Positions 1 to 8,819 of a stretch of DNA of 64,000 bases are shown here, piece by piece. Origin of the DNA: Georgenia daeguensis (lineage in GTDB: Bacteria; Actinomycetota; Actinomycetes; Actinomycetales; Actinomycetaceae); contig NZ_BAABBA010000019.1 in the NCBI RefSeq assembly GCF_039537705.1, forward strand, positions 1 to 64,000, written 5' to 3'. The position numbers and the translations under genes were made by a program. Within the stretch, counting starts at the first letter, position 1, and each line of letters opens with the position of its first letter. The notes under the pieces were generated by a model that ran no database searches, was not told where the DNA came from, and saw nothing but the letters and a program-made list of their open reading frames with translations.

Positions 1-35
1 ACGATGCCGGCGATCTTGGCGATGCTGCTGCTCAT
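1..35 (-). CDS. 5' fragment of an unidentified gene, running off the left edge
   Basis: The first 11 codons of a reading frame on the minus strand start with ATG at 35 and read MSSSIAKIAGIV-like up to the window edge. A GGGGAAA sequence lies five bases before the ATG and would serve as a ribosome binding site. The fragment is too short to assign a family. The alternation of small and hydrophobic residues would fit the start of a small membrane protein, but that is a guess. Confidence 0.3.
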   Translation of the reverse strand, partial: MSSSIAKIAGI

Positions 36-345
36 GGTGGTTTCCCCGTATCTGCGGGCAGCCACCTGTTGGCTTCCCGCGCGGTGTTCCGGGCCGGTAT
101 CGGACCGGCCCTTCTTCCTTACGGGACCAACGTAGGCCGGGCAGAACGGGACGAACCGGGACAGAGGTCCTGACCTGGCTGAAGTGCCGTGAAGCGGTTT
201 CCGACCGGCGTCGGCACGTCGGCGACCGGCGTGTCCGGCGTCGCCCGTCCGGTTCGTCGGTAGCATCCGGCCAGGTCAGGACGTCCCGTCCGGGACGGGT
301 CGGCGAGTCGCGACGTGCCGGCAGCCCTCCGAGCACGGGAGCGCG
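36..345. other. Intergenic region between divergent genes
   Basis: No convincing gene lies here. The region separates the leftward partial gene from the rightward ABC transporter and so probably holds both promoters. It contains a 13-bp inverted repeat, GTCCTGACCTGGC at 167-179 and its exact complement at 270-282, plus a short palindrome CCCGTCCGGGACGGG around 285-299 just before the ABC gene. The repeats could be regulator sites; no particular regulator is indicated. Confidence 0.5.
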
Positions 346-1371
346 ATGAGCGAGCTGGCGATCGAGACGACGGCGCTGCGCCGGACCTACCGCGGCCGGG
401 GCGGGGCGCGGGTGGGCGTGGAGGGGCTGGACCTGCGCGTCCCGCAGGGCGGCGTGCACGGGTTCCTCGGGCCCAACGGGTCCGGCAAGACCACGACGAT
501 CCGCATGCTGCTCGGCCTGGTGCGTGCCGAGTCCGGGTCGATGCGCATCTTCGGCCAGGAGATCCCCGCGCGGCTGCCCGACGTGATCGGGCGGGTGGGC
601 GCGATCGTGGAGTCGCCGAAGTTCTTCCCCACCTTCTCGGGGCGCCGGAACCTCGAGCTGCTGGCGGGCGCGATCGGGGCGCCGCGCGCCCGCGTCGGGG
701 AGGTGCTGGAGTCCACCGGCCTCGCCGACCGCGGCCGCGACCGGTACAAGGGGTACTCCCTGGGCATGAAGCAGCGGCTGGCCATCGCCGCCACGCTGCT
801 GAAGTCGCCGGACCTGCTGATCTTCGACGAGCCCACCAACGGGCTCGACCCCGCGGGCATCCGCGAGATCCGGGAGACCATGCGGAGGCTGGGGGAGGAG
901 GGCCGCACCGTGCTGGTCTCCAGCCACATCCTCGCCGAGGTCGAGCAGGTGGCCGACACCGTCTCGATCATCGGCCGGGGTCGGCTGCTCGCCGAGGGGC
1001 GGGTGAACGACGTCATCGGGGAACGGGGCATCACCGCGGTGCGCGTGGGCGTCCCGGACCCCGCGGCCGCCGCGGCGGTGCTGACCGCGGCCGGCCTGCG
1101 GTTCCGGCCCGACGGTCCCGCCCTGCGGGTGCGCGGCGTCGAGGACCCCGCCCGCATCACCGAGCTGCTCGCCCGAGCGGGCATCTACGTCCGCGAGCTC
1201 ACGCCGCTGCGGGCCGACCTCGAGCAGGTCTTCCTCGACCTGACGACCGGCGAGGGCCCCGGTCAGACGCCGCCGGGCGGCAGGCACGCCGGCGCGGACC
1301 GCAGCCCCCCGGCGGCGCCCCCGCTCGGCGAGCCGGTCCCCGCGACGGTCGAGGGCGGTGAGCCCCGATGA
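346..1371 (+). CDS. ABC transporter ATP-binding protein (ABC-2 exporter type)
   Basis: Cytoplasmic ATPase of an ABC exporter. The nucleotide-binding domain spans about residues 5-230: Walker A GPNGSGKTT near residue 43, a signature loop in the form YSLGMKQR, Walker B LLIFDEPTNGLDP and the switch His in SSH. The C-terminal 100 residues resemble the extension seen in the bacitracin/lantibiotic-immunity (BcrA/CcmA-like) class, ending in a Pro/Gly-rich tail. The stop overlaps the ATG of the permease at 1368 (ATGA), so the two are translationally coupled. The exported substrate cannot be told from sequence. Confidence 0.9.
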   Translation: MSELAIETTALRRTYRGRGGARVGVEGLDLRVPQGGVHGFLGPNGSGKTTTIRMLLGLVRAESGSMRIFGQEIPARLPDVIGRVGAIVESPKFFPTFSGRRNLELLAGAIGAPRARVGEVLESTGLADRGRDRYKGYSLGMKQRLAIAATLLKSPDLLIFDEPTNGLDPAGIREIRETMRRLGEEGRTVLVSSHILAEVEQVADTVSIIGRGRLLAEGRVNDVIGERGITAVRVGVPDPAAAAAVLTAAGLRFRPDGPALRVRGVEDPARITELLARAGIYVRELTPLRADLEQVFLDLTTGEGPGQTPPGGRHAGADRSPPAAPPLGEPVPATVEGGEPR

Positions 1372-2357
1372 CGCGTCTGTTCCGGGTGGAGCTGCGCCGG
1401 CTGATCTCCCGGCGCCTCGTCGTCCTCGCGACGGCCGGAGCCGTCGTCGTCACCGGCATGCTGCTGTTCGGGTTCTGGCAGTCGTCCCAGCCGATGTCCG
1501 GCGCGGAACGCGCGCAGGCGCAGACGGAGTACGAGCGCGCACGGGCGGACTGGGAGGAGAACGGCGAGGAGTACCTGGCGCAGTGCCTCGCCGACGAGGA
1601 GCTCGAGCGGGAGACCACCGGCCAGGACGTCGACTACGGCTGCCAGGACATGGAGCCCAAGGAGGAGTGGTTCCTCCGCAGCGCCCCGCCGCTGAAGGAC
1701 TCCCTGCCCGGCGTCCTCTCGGGCGGGGCCTTCCAGCTGCTCTTCCTCGCCTTCCTCGTCGGTGCGACGTTCACCGCGGCCGAGGCCAGCACGGGCTCGC
1801 TGAGCAACTGGCTGACCTTCGAGCCGCGCCGCCTCCGGGTCTACGGGTCGAAGCTCCTCGCCGCCGCCGTCGGCGTCCTGCCGGTGACCGCCGTCCTCCT
1901 CGGCGTCGTGGTGGCCGGGGCGTGGGCGATCGCCGGCAGCTTCGGCCTGGCGGGTGGGATGACGGCGCAGGACTGGTCCGGCGCCGCGGCCACCGCGGGG
2001 CGCATCCTCGCCCTCTGCGCCGTGGTCGCCGCCGTCGCCGCGGCGCTGGGGTTCCTCCTGCGGCACACGGCCGCGGTGCTCGGGGTCGCCGTCGGGTGGG
2101 TGGTGGTCGTCGAGCTCATGCTCGCGGGCTACCTCGAGCGGTTCCAGCCCTGGCTGGTGAGCAGGAACGTCGACGGGTGGATCAGCCGCGGCACCACCTA
2201 CTTCGTGAACACCTGCACCACGGACAGCACGGGCACCCTCTGCGAGTACACCGAGAAGTCGTTGGCGTTCGGGCACTCGGCGGCCTACCTCCTCGTGCTC
2301 GCGGCGCTCCTCGTCCTGGCCGGCGCACTCGTCTTCCGCCGTCGCGACGTGGTTTGA
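1368..2357 (+). CDS. ABC-2 type transporter permease
   Basis: Membrane subunit partnering the ATPase just upstream, with which it overlaps by 4 bp. I see about six hydrophobic segments: one at residues 16-38, then a charged 70-residue probably extracellular loop with two cysteines, further segments at about 115-136, 160-190 and 205-250, and a last one just before the RRRD C-terminus. The layout of one N-terminal helix, a large loop and a clustered remainder is common in ABC-2 permeases of actinobacterial multidrug or peptide-immunity exporters. Substrate unknown. Confidence 0.85.
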   Translation: MTRLFRVELRRLISRRLVVLATAGAVVVTGMLLFGFWQSSQPMSGAERAQAQTEYERARADWEENGEEYLAQCLADEELERETTGQDVDYGCQDMEPKEEWFLRSAPPLKDSLPGVLSGGAFQLLFLAFLVGATFTAAEASTGSLSNWLTFEPRRLRVYGSKLLAAAVGVLPVTAVLLGVVVAGAWAIAGSFGLAGGMTAQDWSGAAATAGRILALCAVVAAVAAALGFLLRHTAAVLGVAVGWVVVVELMLAGYLERFQPWLVSRNVDGWISRGTTYFVNTCTTDSTGTLCEYTEKSLAFGHSAAYLLVLAALLVLAGALVFRRRDVV

Positions 2358-2392
2358 CCCCCGTGGCACCGCCCGCCGTGGGAATGTGGAGC

Positions 2393-3775
2393 ATGGGTGA
2401 CCGATGGGTCCCCTGGCCCGTCCTGGCGGGCGGCCCCGGGGGAGATGCCGCACGTGCGGACGACGACGAGCCGCGCGTGGTCGGCCCGCGCCGATGGTGG
2501 GCCGGGCCCCTCGACGTCGAGGGGCTGGCGGTCGGCTCGGTGGCGGCGTGCGCCCGGGCGGCGGCGCGCCTTGGTCGCCTCCGCGGCCGCGAACCGGGGA
2601 TCACGGTGGACAGCTCCGACGTCGCCGCGTCCTTCGCGTCGTTCCGGCACCTGCGCGTGGACGGGCGCGAGATCGTCGGCTTCGCCCCGTTGTCCCGCTT
2701 CTTCGCGGCGGCCGACGGCTGGGTGCGTTTCCACGCCAACTACCCGCACCACCGCCAGGCGCTCCTCCAGTCGCTCGGGGTCGACCCCGGCCTGCCCGAC
2801 GACGCCGCCTCCGTCATGGTGGGGGCCGCCGTCCGGCGCGAGGCGGCACGCACGCTCGAGACCCACGTGCGCGCCGGTGGCGGCGTGGCCGCCGCCCTGC
2901 GCACGCCGGAGGAGTGGCTCGCCCACGAGCACGGCGCCGTCGTGGCCGCCGCCCCGCTCGTGGAGGCGCGGCCTGGCGGGGGAGCGGGCCGTGCGCTGCC
3001 ACCGACGGCCGACGGGCCGATGTCGGGCCTGCGCGTGCTCGACCTGACCCGGGTCATCGCCGGGCCGACCGCCACCCGCACGCTCGGCGCGCTCGGCGCC
3101 GACGTCCTGCGGGTCGACCCGCCGGGCCGCCCGGAGCTCCTCGACCAGCACCTCGACACCGGGTTCGCCAAGCGGTCCGCGGAGGCCGACCTCGCCGAGC
3201 CGGCCGTGCGGGCACGGGTGGAGGAGCTCCTCGCCGACGCGGACGTCCTCGTCTCGGGCTACCGCCCCGGCGCGCTCGCCGGGCTCGGCCTGGGCGCGCC
3301 GGAGGTCCTTCGGCGGCACCCGCACCTCGTCGTGGCCGAGCTCTCCGCCTGGGGCGAGCGTGGGCCGTGGGGGCACGAGCGCGGGTTCGACTCCATCGTG
3401 CAGGTCGCGACGGGCGTCGCGCACCGCTACGCCACCTCGGGCCCCGGCGGCCTGCGTCCCGGCGCGCTGCCCGTCCAGGCGTTGGACCACACCGCCGGCT
3501 ACCTCCTCGCCGCGGCGGTGATGGACGGGCTCGTCGAGCGCGCGGACCACGGCGGCCGCGCCGTGCGCCTGAGCCTGGCCCGGATCTCCCACGAGCTCCA
3601 GGGCATGCCGGTGCCGGACGCGGAGGCCGGAGAGACGGCGGTGCGGACAGCGACGACGGAGTCGGAGTACGGCCCCCTCGTCCACGTGCCGCCGCCCCTG
3701 ACGGTCGACGGGGCGCGGCTGGCCTACCCCGCGCCGCCGCGCCCGTACGGCGGGGACGACCTCGCCTGGCGCTGA
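2393..3775 (+). CDS. CoA transferase family III (CaiB/BaiF) protein
   Basis: Family III CoA-transferases move CoA between carboxylic acids. The second half begins near residue 205 with the classic family opening GLRVLDLTRVIAGPTATR followed by LGADVLRVDPPGRPE, and later GFDSIVQVATGVAHR. The first 190 residues are a degenerate half (FAPLSRFFAAADGWVRFHANY) as in the actinobacterial two-half version of the family. I chose ATG 2393, preceded by GTGGAG; an in-frame ATG at 2384 is possible. Neither the acyl-CoA substrate nor a pathway partner is evident from the neighbours. Confidence 0.85.
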   Translation: MGDRWVPWPVLAGGPGGDAARADDDEPRVVGPRRWWAGPLDVEGLAVGSVAACARAAARLGRLRGREPGITVDSSDVAASFASFRHLRVDGREIVGFAPLSRFFAAADGWVRFHANYPHHRQALLQSLGVDPGLPDDAASVMVGAAVRREAARTLETHVRAGGGVAAALRTPEEWLAHEHGAVVAAAPLVEARPGGGAGRALPPTADGPMSGLRVLDLTRVIAGPTATRTLGALGADVLRVDPPGRPELLDQHLDTGFAKRSAEADLAEPAVRARVEELLADADVLVSGYRPGALAGLGLGAPEVLRRHPHLVVAELSAWGERGPWGHERGFDSIVQVATGVAHRYATSGPGGLRPGALPVQALDHTAGYLLAAAVMDGLVERADHGGRAVRLSLARISHELQGMPVPDAEAGETAVRTATTESEYGPLVHVPPPLTVDGARLAYPAPPRPYGGDDLAWR

Positions 3776-3803
3776 CGGCTCCGACCGCACGCCGTGGGAC
3801 GAC

Positions 3804-3836
3804 GAGGCCCCGGCCGCCTGTGGCGGCCGGGGCCTC
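3804..3836. terminator. Strong bidirectional hairpin terminator
   Basis: A perfect 15-bp GC-rich stem (GAGGCCCCGGCCGCC and its complement) with a TGT loop is followed by TTCT on the plus strand. It sits between the convergent CoA-transferase and sialidase genes and probably ends both transcripts. Confidence 0.75.
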
Positions 3837-3898
3837 TTCTCGGGCCGGGGCGGCCGGGCCCGGCCGGGGCTGCCCGACCGGGCCTCAGGGTGGTGGAG

Positions 3899-5839
3899 TC
3901 AGCGCACGCCCTCGACGTTCAGCTCGGCCACCGAGGCCCACCGGTCCCCGCCGATCGAGCTCGTCGCGACGAGCCGCACGTACCGGGCCGTGGTCGCGTC
4001 GAACGCGACCCGCTGGGTGGCGCTCCCGGGCGCGAACGTCCCGGTCGTCGCCGGCACCCAGGTGCTGGCGTCCGTGCTGGTCCAGACCTCGTAGCCGCCG
4101 ATCCGGCCGTTGGTGCCGCTCTGGCGCGGCGTGTAGTGCAGCGCCCAGATCTCGTGCTCGGCGCCGAGGTCGACGGTCAGGTGGTGCGGGTAGCCCGGGG
4201 CCGGGGACACCGACCACGCGGAGTGCCAGTGCGTGCTCGTGCTGCCGTCGATCGCCTGGGCCGCGCCCTCGCCGGAGCTCGGGTTCTCGCTGGAGACCTC
4301 GGCGATCGAGAAGGCGCCCTGGTCGAGCAGGCTGACCTCGACGTCGAAGGTCCTCGACGTCGACGTCCCGTCCGAGCTGAGCGTCGCCGTCACGGTGTGA
4401 CGGCCGCCGACCGCGTCGGCCGGGACGCTGACCGTAGCGGTCGCGGTCGCGCTGGCTCCCGGGAGGAGGTGCGGGACTTCCGTGCCCTCCAGCACCCACC
4501 CCTCGGGGAGGTCGAGGGACAGCTCCGCCTCGGGGAGCGCGCGCCCGCTCTGGTTCTCGATCTGCACGTCGACCTGGAAGGTCTCGCCGCGGTCCGCGAC
4601 GACGTCCGCGACGGTGAGCGGCGCGGCCAGGCCCTGCAGCCAGGCGAGGTTGAACTGCGCGAACCGGATGCCGTTGTGGCCGGGCTCGTAGAGCAGGCCG
4701 ACGTTACCGTCGGGCAGGGTGGCCAGCGTGGAGTAGGCCATCTCTCCGGGCTGGAAGACCTTCGCGACGGGCCAGGTCTCGCCGTCGTCGAAACTCATGC
4801 GGATGGTGCCGTTGGTGCGCGAGGTCTGGGAGCCGGAGTTGGAGAACAGCAGCACCTTGGCGCGGGCGGAGCCCTCGGGGGCGTCGGGGTAGGCCCGGAC
4901 GATGGAGGCGTTGTTGGTCGGGTCCGGCAGCTCACGGTCGATCGTGACCTCGCCGTAGGTGACGCCGCCGTCCTCCGAGATCGCCACCGTGCGGTAGCCG
5001 GAGCGGTGGGAGTCGCGCGAGTTGAGCATGACGCGGCCGTCCGAGAGCTCGACGGTCTTGTTCTCGTCCATGCCGACGCCGACCGGCTCGCCGACCTGCC
5101 AGGTCTGGCCGTGGTCGTCGGAGTAGACCGAGACGGCCTGGAACGTGCCGGCGGCGTTGATGATCGTGAACTGCTGGATCAGCCGGCCGGCGTGCTCGCC
5201 GTACTTGAGCTGGATGCCCTGGCCGGAGGCGGCGAAGCGCGAGCGCCACCCGAGGTCGGCGGTGACGTCAGCGGTGATGACCTCGTGCTCCCAGGTCTCG
5301 CCGTCGTCGTGGGAGACGCTGACCTCGGCGTGCAGGACGTTGCGGGCCTCGGGGTCCACGCCGGGCTGGGAGTTGCCGAAGCCGCGGTCGAAGGACTTGA
5401 CGTGGAAGTTGAAGATGTCGCCGGTGTGCCGGTCGACGATGTAGCTCGGGTCCGAGTAGCCCTCGATCGGGGCCTCGACCTTGCCCTCGTGGACGAACGT
5501 CTGCTCCTCCCACGTCACGCCGCCGTCGGTGGAGCGGCGCTGGAGGATGGAGTTGGGGCCGGGGGCGTCCCATGCGGTCGGCCGGCCGTCGTAGGAGGCG
5601 AGGATGTCGCCGTCGTTCGTCACGGCCAGCGCCGGGATCCGGTAGTTCGGGAAACCGCCCTCGCCGCCGACGGCGAGGTCCTGCTCGGTGTAGAACGGCT
5701 CGCCCGCCTGCGGGGGCGTCGCGTCGAAGTCCGGGGCGGGCGCGGTGTCCGCCTGCGCGGCCAGGGGCGCGGCGCACGCGAGTGCGACGGCGAGGGTCAG
5801 CGAGGCGGCGGAGCGCCGCCTCGAACGGAGGAGTGACAT
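3899..5839 (-). CDS. nanH: Secreted exo-alpha-sialidase with NEW3 and F5/8-type C domains
   Basis: Releases terminal sialic acid from glycans outside the cell. ATG at 5839 is preceded by AAAGGA at good spacing and gives a clean Sec signal peptide (basic SLLRSRRR, hydrophobic core, cleavage near AAQA); the longer ORF start at 5881 lacks this support. The GH33 catalytic domain follows with the arginine-containing YRIPAL motif and five Asp boxes (for example STDGGVTW, SHDDGETW, SDDHGQTW, SEDGGVTY, SFDDGETW). A NEW3-type Ig-like domain covers roughly residues 395-490 and a discoidin/CBM32 domain the C-terminus. There is no LPXTG anchor, so it is probably released or held by carbohydrate binding. 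Its promoter carries the heptad operator shared with the importer. Confidence 0.95.
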   Translation of the reverse strand: MSLLRSRRRSAASLTLAVALACAAPLAAQADTAPAPDFDATPPQAGEPFYTEQDLAVGGEGGFPNYRIPALAVTNDGDILASYDGRPTAWDAPGPNSILQRRSTDGGVTWEEQTFVHEGKVEAPIEGYSDPSYIVDRHTGDIFNFHVKSFDRGFGNSQPGVDPEARNVLHAEVSVSHDDGETWEHEVITADVTADLGWRSRFAASGQGIQLKYGEHAGRLIQQFTIINAAGTFQAVSVYSDDHGQTWQVGEPVGVGMDENKTVELSDGRVMLNSRDSHRSGYRTVAISEDGGVTYGEVTIDRELPDPTNNASIVRAYPDAPEGSARAKVLLFSNSGSQTSRTNGTIRMSFDDGETWPVAKVFQPGEMAYSTLATLPDGNVGLLYEPGHNGIRFAQFNLAWLQGLAAPLTVADVVADRGETFQVDVQIENQSGRALPEAELSLDLPEGWVLEGTEVPHLLPGASATATATVSVPADAVGGRHTVTATLSSDGTSTSRTFDVEVSLLDQGAFSIAEVSSENPSSGEGAAQAIDGSTSTHWHSAWSVSPAPGYPHHLTVDLGAEHEIWALHYTPRQSGTNGRIGGYEVWTSTDASTWVPATTGTFAPGSATQRVAFDATTARYVRLVATSSIGGDRWASVAELNVEGVR

Positions 5840-5895
5840 CGATGTCCTTTCGTTCCTGGCGAGGCGGGAGGTCCGTCTCACCAGAACCGAGCGTA

Positions 5896-5916
5896 TGACG
5901 TCTGATGTCTGATGTG
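5896..5916. promoter_or_regulatory. Heptad-repeat operator at the sialidase promoter
   Basis: Three consecutive 7-bp direct repeats, TGACGTC TGATGTC TGATGTG (plus strand), lie 57 bp upstream of the sialidase start. On the minus strand they fall between a possible -35 (TTCCAC) and -10 (TACGCT). The same repeat array occurs at 8858-8878 and in shorter form at 18881-18894, so it is probably the binding site of the GntR/FCD regulator. The promoter elements are inferred. Confidence 0.75.
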
Positions 5917-5969
5917 GAAGTCGCGCCGGGTGGCAGGTAGTGGCCGTGGCAGCAGGTGCCCGACCGTGC

Positions 5970-7034
5970 TCAGCGCACCGCCGCGACGTCGCCCGCCTCG
6001 AGCGACCGGTAGGCGGCGTCGATCACGGCCATCGCCTCCCGGGCGTGGGACGCCGTGTAGTCCGGCGAAGCGCCGGCCAGCAGCGCTTCCACGACGTGCC
6101 CGAGGTAGGCCTCCAGGGCCACCTGCCCGGCGTCGGCCGCCAGCGTCGTGCGGCCGGACGCCCCGAAGTGCGACACCGCCGGGACGTCGTCGTCCGCCAC
6201 GGCGTGGCCGTGCGAGCCGAGGACGCGCACGGAGGAGGTGGTCGGCGTGCCGCCGGGTGCGTGCGGCACCCGCCCGAGCGTGATCGTCGCGGTCACGCCG
6301 CGCTCCAGCGCCAGGGTGACGACGGCGGAGTCCTCCACGCCGGCGGAGCGGTGCGCGGGCGAGAACAGCGAGCCGGCCAGCGCGTGCACCTCGAGCGTGC
6401 GCAGACCGGTGAGGTAGTGGGTGGCGTCGGCGCAGTAGCCGAGGAAGTTCATGATCTCCCCGCCGCCGGACAGGGCTGTGTCGACCACCAGCTCCGGGCG
6501 CTCCACCGAGGTGGCGAAGTGGGCGCCCGAGGCGAAGAACTCCAGGTCCAGGTGCCGGGGCAGCCCGAGGTGACCGGCGTCGATCCAGCCGCGCGCCCGG
6601 CGCAGCGCGGGGGAGTGGGTGCGGTTGACCACGGCGCAGACGCGGCCGGCCCGTGCCGCGGCGGCGACCACGGCGTCGGCGTCGGCGAGCGAGGTCGCCA
6701 CGGGCTTGTCCACGAGCACGTCGGCGCCGGCCTCCAGCGCCGCGACGGCGAGTCTGGCGTGCCGGGTGGGCTCGGAGCACACGAGAACGAGGTCGGCGAC
6801 GTCGGGGCCGAGCACCGACGCGACGTCCTCGGTGTAGCGGACACCGGCCCGGTCGGCGGCGCGCCGGGAGTCGGCGCGCACCCATTCGGGGGTGTCCGGC
6901 TCCTCGGACACGGCGACGAGCTCGACGCGGGGGTCCGCGCCGAGGATCCGCAGGTAGTCGGCGGCGTGGCGCACGCCGGAGGCGAGCGCGACGCGCAGGG
7001 GGGTGGAGGCGCCGGGAGGCGTGCGGTGCATCAT
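5970..7034 (-). CDS. Gfo/Idh/MocA family oxidoreductase (second of a pair)
   Basis: NAD(P)-dependent sugar oxidoreductase. An N-terminal Rossmann domain (RVALASGVRHAADYLRIL, then VLVCSEPTRHARLAVAAL) leads to the family EKP-type motif in the form VDKPVATS, where the lysine is catalytic. The C-terminal alpha/beta domain contains GGGEIMNFLGYCAD. The start ATG at 7034 overlaps the stop of the paralogue upstream (ATGA); an ATG at 7031 is also possible. The glycine-rich P-loop-like turn of the Rossmann fold is unusual (ASGVRHA instead of GxGxxG). In a sialic acid locus a member of this family could act on 2,7-anhydro-Neu5Ac or another modified sialic acid, as NanOx/YjhC does; this is inferred from context. 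Confidence 0.85.
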   Translation of the reverse strand: MMHRTPPGASTPLRVALASGVRHAADYLRILGADPRVELVAVSEEPDTPEWVRADSRRAADRAGVRYTEDVASVLGPDVADLVLVCSEPTRHARLAVAALEAGADVLVDKPVATSLADADAVVAAAARAGRVCAVVNRTHSPALRRARGWIDAGHLGLPRHLDLEFFASGAHFATSVERPELVVDTALSGGGEIMNFLGYCADATHYLTGLRTLEVHALAGSLFSPAHRSAGVEDSAVVTLALERGVTATITLGRVPHAPGGTPTTSSVRVLGSHGHAVADDDVPAVSHFGASGRTTLAADAGQVALEAYLGHVVEALLAGASPDYTASHAREAMAVIDAAYRSLEAGDVAAVR

Positions 7035-8068
7035 GCGAGGGTTCCCTTCCCGGCGACGCCGGAGCGGTCGTGGCCGGCGATCTCGTCCACGTGGACGCGC
7101 CGGCCGGTGACGAGCGAGCGCTGGGCGGCGAGGGCCCCGGCGAGGGCCGCCTGCACCTCGGTTGTCCGGACCACCTGCTCGGCGCGTCCGCGGACCACGT
7201 CGACCCAGTGCGCCAGCTGCGTGCGCAGGGCGCCCTCGAGCGAGAGGGGACCCGGGCGCGCGGCGTCGGAGGCGAGGCCGGGCTCGTCCTCGGTGGAATG
7301 GCGCAGCGTGCCCTCGGTGCCCACGAGCACGACGCGGCGCAGCATGTCCCCGCGCTGGCGCAGCGCGTAGCACAGCTCGAGCGTGGCCAGTGAGCCGTCG
7401 GCCGTGCGCACCTGGATGTGGAAGCTGTCCGGGGATTCCATCTCGGGGGAGAAGGTGCGGAAGCCCCGGGTGAAGACCTCCTCCGGGGCGGAGCCGAGCA
7501 GCCAGGTCGCGGCGTCCATGATGTGGGTGCCGTTGTGCACCGGGTGCCCGCCCGAGAGGGCCGGGTCCAGCTGCCAGCTGCGCCAGCCGCCGGGCCAGGC
7601 GTGGCCGGTGTACCAGGTGATGTGGGCCAGGCGCGGGTCGCCGACCCGGCCGGCGCGCACGGCCTCGGCGAGGGCCCGGACGGCGGGCTGGAAGCGCACG
7701 GTCTGCCCGACCATGAGGGTCAGGTCCCGCCCCTCCGTGGCCGCGACCATGGCGTCGAGGTCGGGCAGCGACAGCGCGGCCGGCTTGTCCACGTGGACGT
7801 GCTTGCCGGCCTCGCCGGCGGCGATCGTCCACGGCGCGTGCCCCGGGGTCGCGTTGACGACGTCGACGGCCTCGACCGCGGGGTCGGCGACCGCGGCGGC
7901 GACGTCCGTGGTGGCGCGCGCGCCGGGAGCGAGCCGCGCCAGCTCCTCGGCGCGGTCGAGCTCCCGGCCGGCCACCCACCGCACCTCGATCTCGGGGATG
8001 CCCGCCATCGCCAGGAGGTGCTCCCGGGCGAAGGCGCCCGTGCCGACGACGGTGACCGCCAGCGTCAT
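7031..8068 (-). CDS. Gfo/Idh/MocA family oxidoreductase (first of a pair)
   Basis: Typical member: N-terminal dinucleotide-binding motif VVGTGAFAREHLLAM, the VDKPAALS motif with the catalytic lysine near residue 94, and a C-terminal domain with the GGHPVHNGTHIMD segment that carries the usual active-site His/Asp residues. It is translationally coupled to the regulator upstream (4-bp overlap at 8065-8068) and to the second oxidoreductase downstream (4-bp overlap). The two enzymes are clearly related but diverged, so they probably work on different substrates or on successive oxidation and reduction steps. The sialic-acid link comes from the operon and shared operator, not from the protein alone. 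Confidence 0.88.
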   Translation of the reverse strand: MTLAVTVVGTGAFAREHLLAMAGIPEIEVRWVAGRELDRAEELARLAPGARATTDVAAAVADPAVEAVDVVNATPGHAPWTIAAGEAGKHVHVDKPAALSLPDLDAMVAATEGRDLTLMVGQTVRFQPAVRALAEAVRAGRVGDPRLAHITWYTGHAWPGGWRSWQLDPALSGGHPVHNGTHIMDAATWLLGSAPEEVFTRGFRTFSPEMESPDSFHIQVRTADGSLATLELCYALRQRGDMLRRVVLVGTEGTLRHSTEDEPGLASDAARPGPLSLEGALRTQLAHWVDVVRGRAEQVVRTTEVQAALAGALAAQRSLVTGRRVHVDEIAGHDRSGVAGKGTLA

Positions 8069-8817
8069 CGGGGCCGGACCTCGTCGAGCGTGCGCTGCAG
8101 CGGGGCGTAGTGGTCGACGACGGCGGCGCGGAAGGCCTCGACGTCGCCGGCCTCGGCCGCCACGAGCATGTCGCGGTGCGCGCGGGCCGTCTGGTCGAGG
8201 TCGGCGGGCAGGGAGAGGCCCAGGCGCGGCAGGACCGCGGTGTGCACGTCCCAGAACGCGGTGACGAGCTGGCCCACGAGGGAGTTGTCGATGTGGTCGA
8301 GCAGCTCGGCGTGGAACAGGCGGTCCTGGCGCGCGAAGGTCTCCCCGGCGGCCGCGCTGGCCACCATCTGGTCGACCAGCTCGTGCAGGTTGGGGTTCTC
8401 GGTGCCGCGCATCGCGGTCACGATCCGCTCCGCCATCGACAGGTCGAGCGCCTGGCGGATCTCGAGCACCTCACGCAGGGCCTGCAGGTCGTCGCCCGGG
8501 CTGAGCACGCCCCGGAAGACCAGGGCCTCGACGAGGGCGTCGAGGGACATCTGCCCGACGAAGGTCCCACGCCCGTGGCGCACCTCGACGATGTCGAGGG
8601 TGGACAGGGTCTGGATCGCCTCCCGCACGCTGGAGCGCGAGACGCCCAGACGCTCGCACAGCTCCGACTCGGTCGGCAGGTGGTCCCCGGGGCGCAGGCC
8701 CTGGGTCAGGATGTAGTCCTTGATCTGGTCGGCGGTGCTGGCCCGGCGCGACACCACGGGTGTTCGCGTGGTGAACGTAGGCTGTCCTCCGGTCCCGGCA
8801 GGTGCGTTCGTCGTCAT
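8065..8817 (-). CDS. GntR family (FCD subfamily) regulator, probable sialic acid repressor
   Basis: The N-terminal winged helix (residues about 25-95) reads LRPGDHLPTESELCERLGVSRSSVREAI and ends in the wing motif VRHGRGTFV. The C-terminal FCD ligand domain has the metal-binding histidines in FHAEL, RAHRDML and VDHYAP. It begins with ATG at 8817 after AAGGGG. It heads the leftward operon with two oxidoreductases and faces the importer gene across an operator of three heptad repeats. E. coli NanR is in the same FCD class and also binds triple direct repeats, so a NanR-like role is likely; the effector is inferred. Confidence 0.9.
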   Translation of the reverse strand: MTTNAPAGTGGQPTFTTRTPVVSRRASTADQIKDYILTQGLRPGDHLPTESELCERLGVSRSSVREAIQTLSTLDIVEVRHGRGTFVGQMSLDALVEALVFRGVLSPGDDLQALREVLEIRQALDLSMAERIVTAMRGTENPNLHELVDQMVASAAAGETFARQDRLFHAELLDHIDNSLVGQLVTAFWDVHTAVLPRLGLSLPADLDQTARAHRDMLVAAEAGDVEAFRAAVVDHYAPLQRTLDEVRPR

Positions 8818-8819
8818 GT

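Noticed and set aside
1358..2392. N-terminal 340-residue extension of the CoA-transferase frame
   Set aside because: This part is a shadow of the ABC permease in another frame; the real gene begins at 2393 after the permease stop.
3794..5836. 680-residue plus-strand frame opposite the sialidase
   Set aside because: The minus strand has a signal peptide, five Asp boxes and a good ribosome binding site; the plus frame is an antisense shadow.
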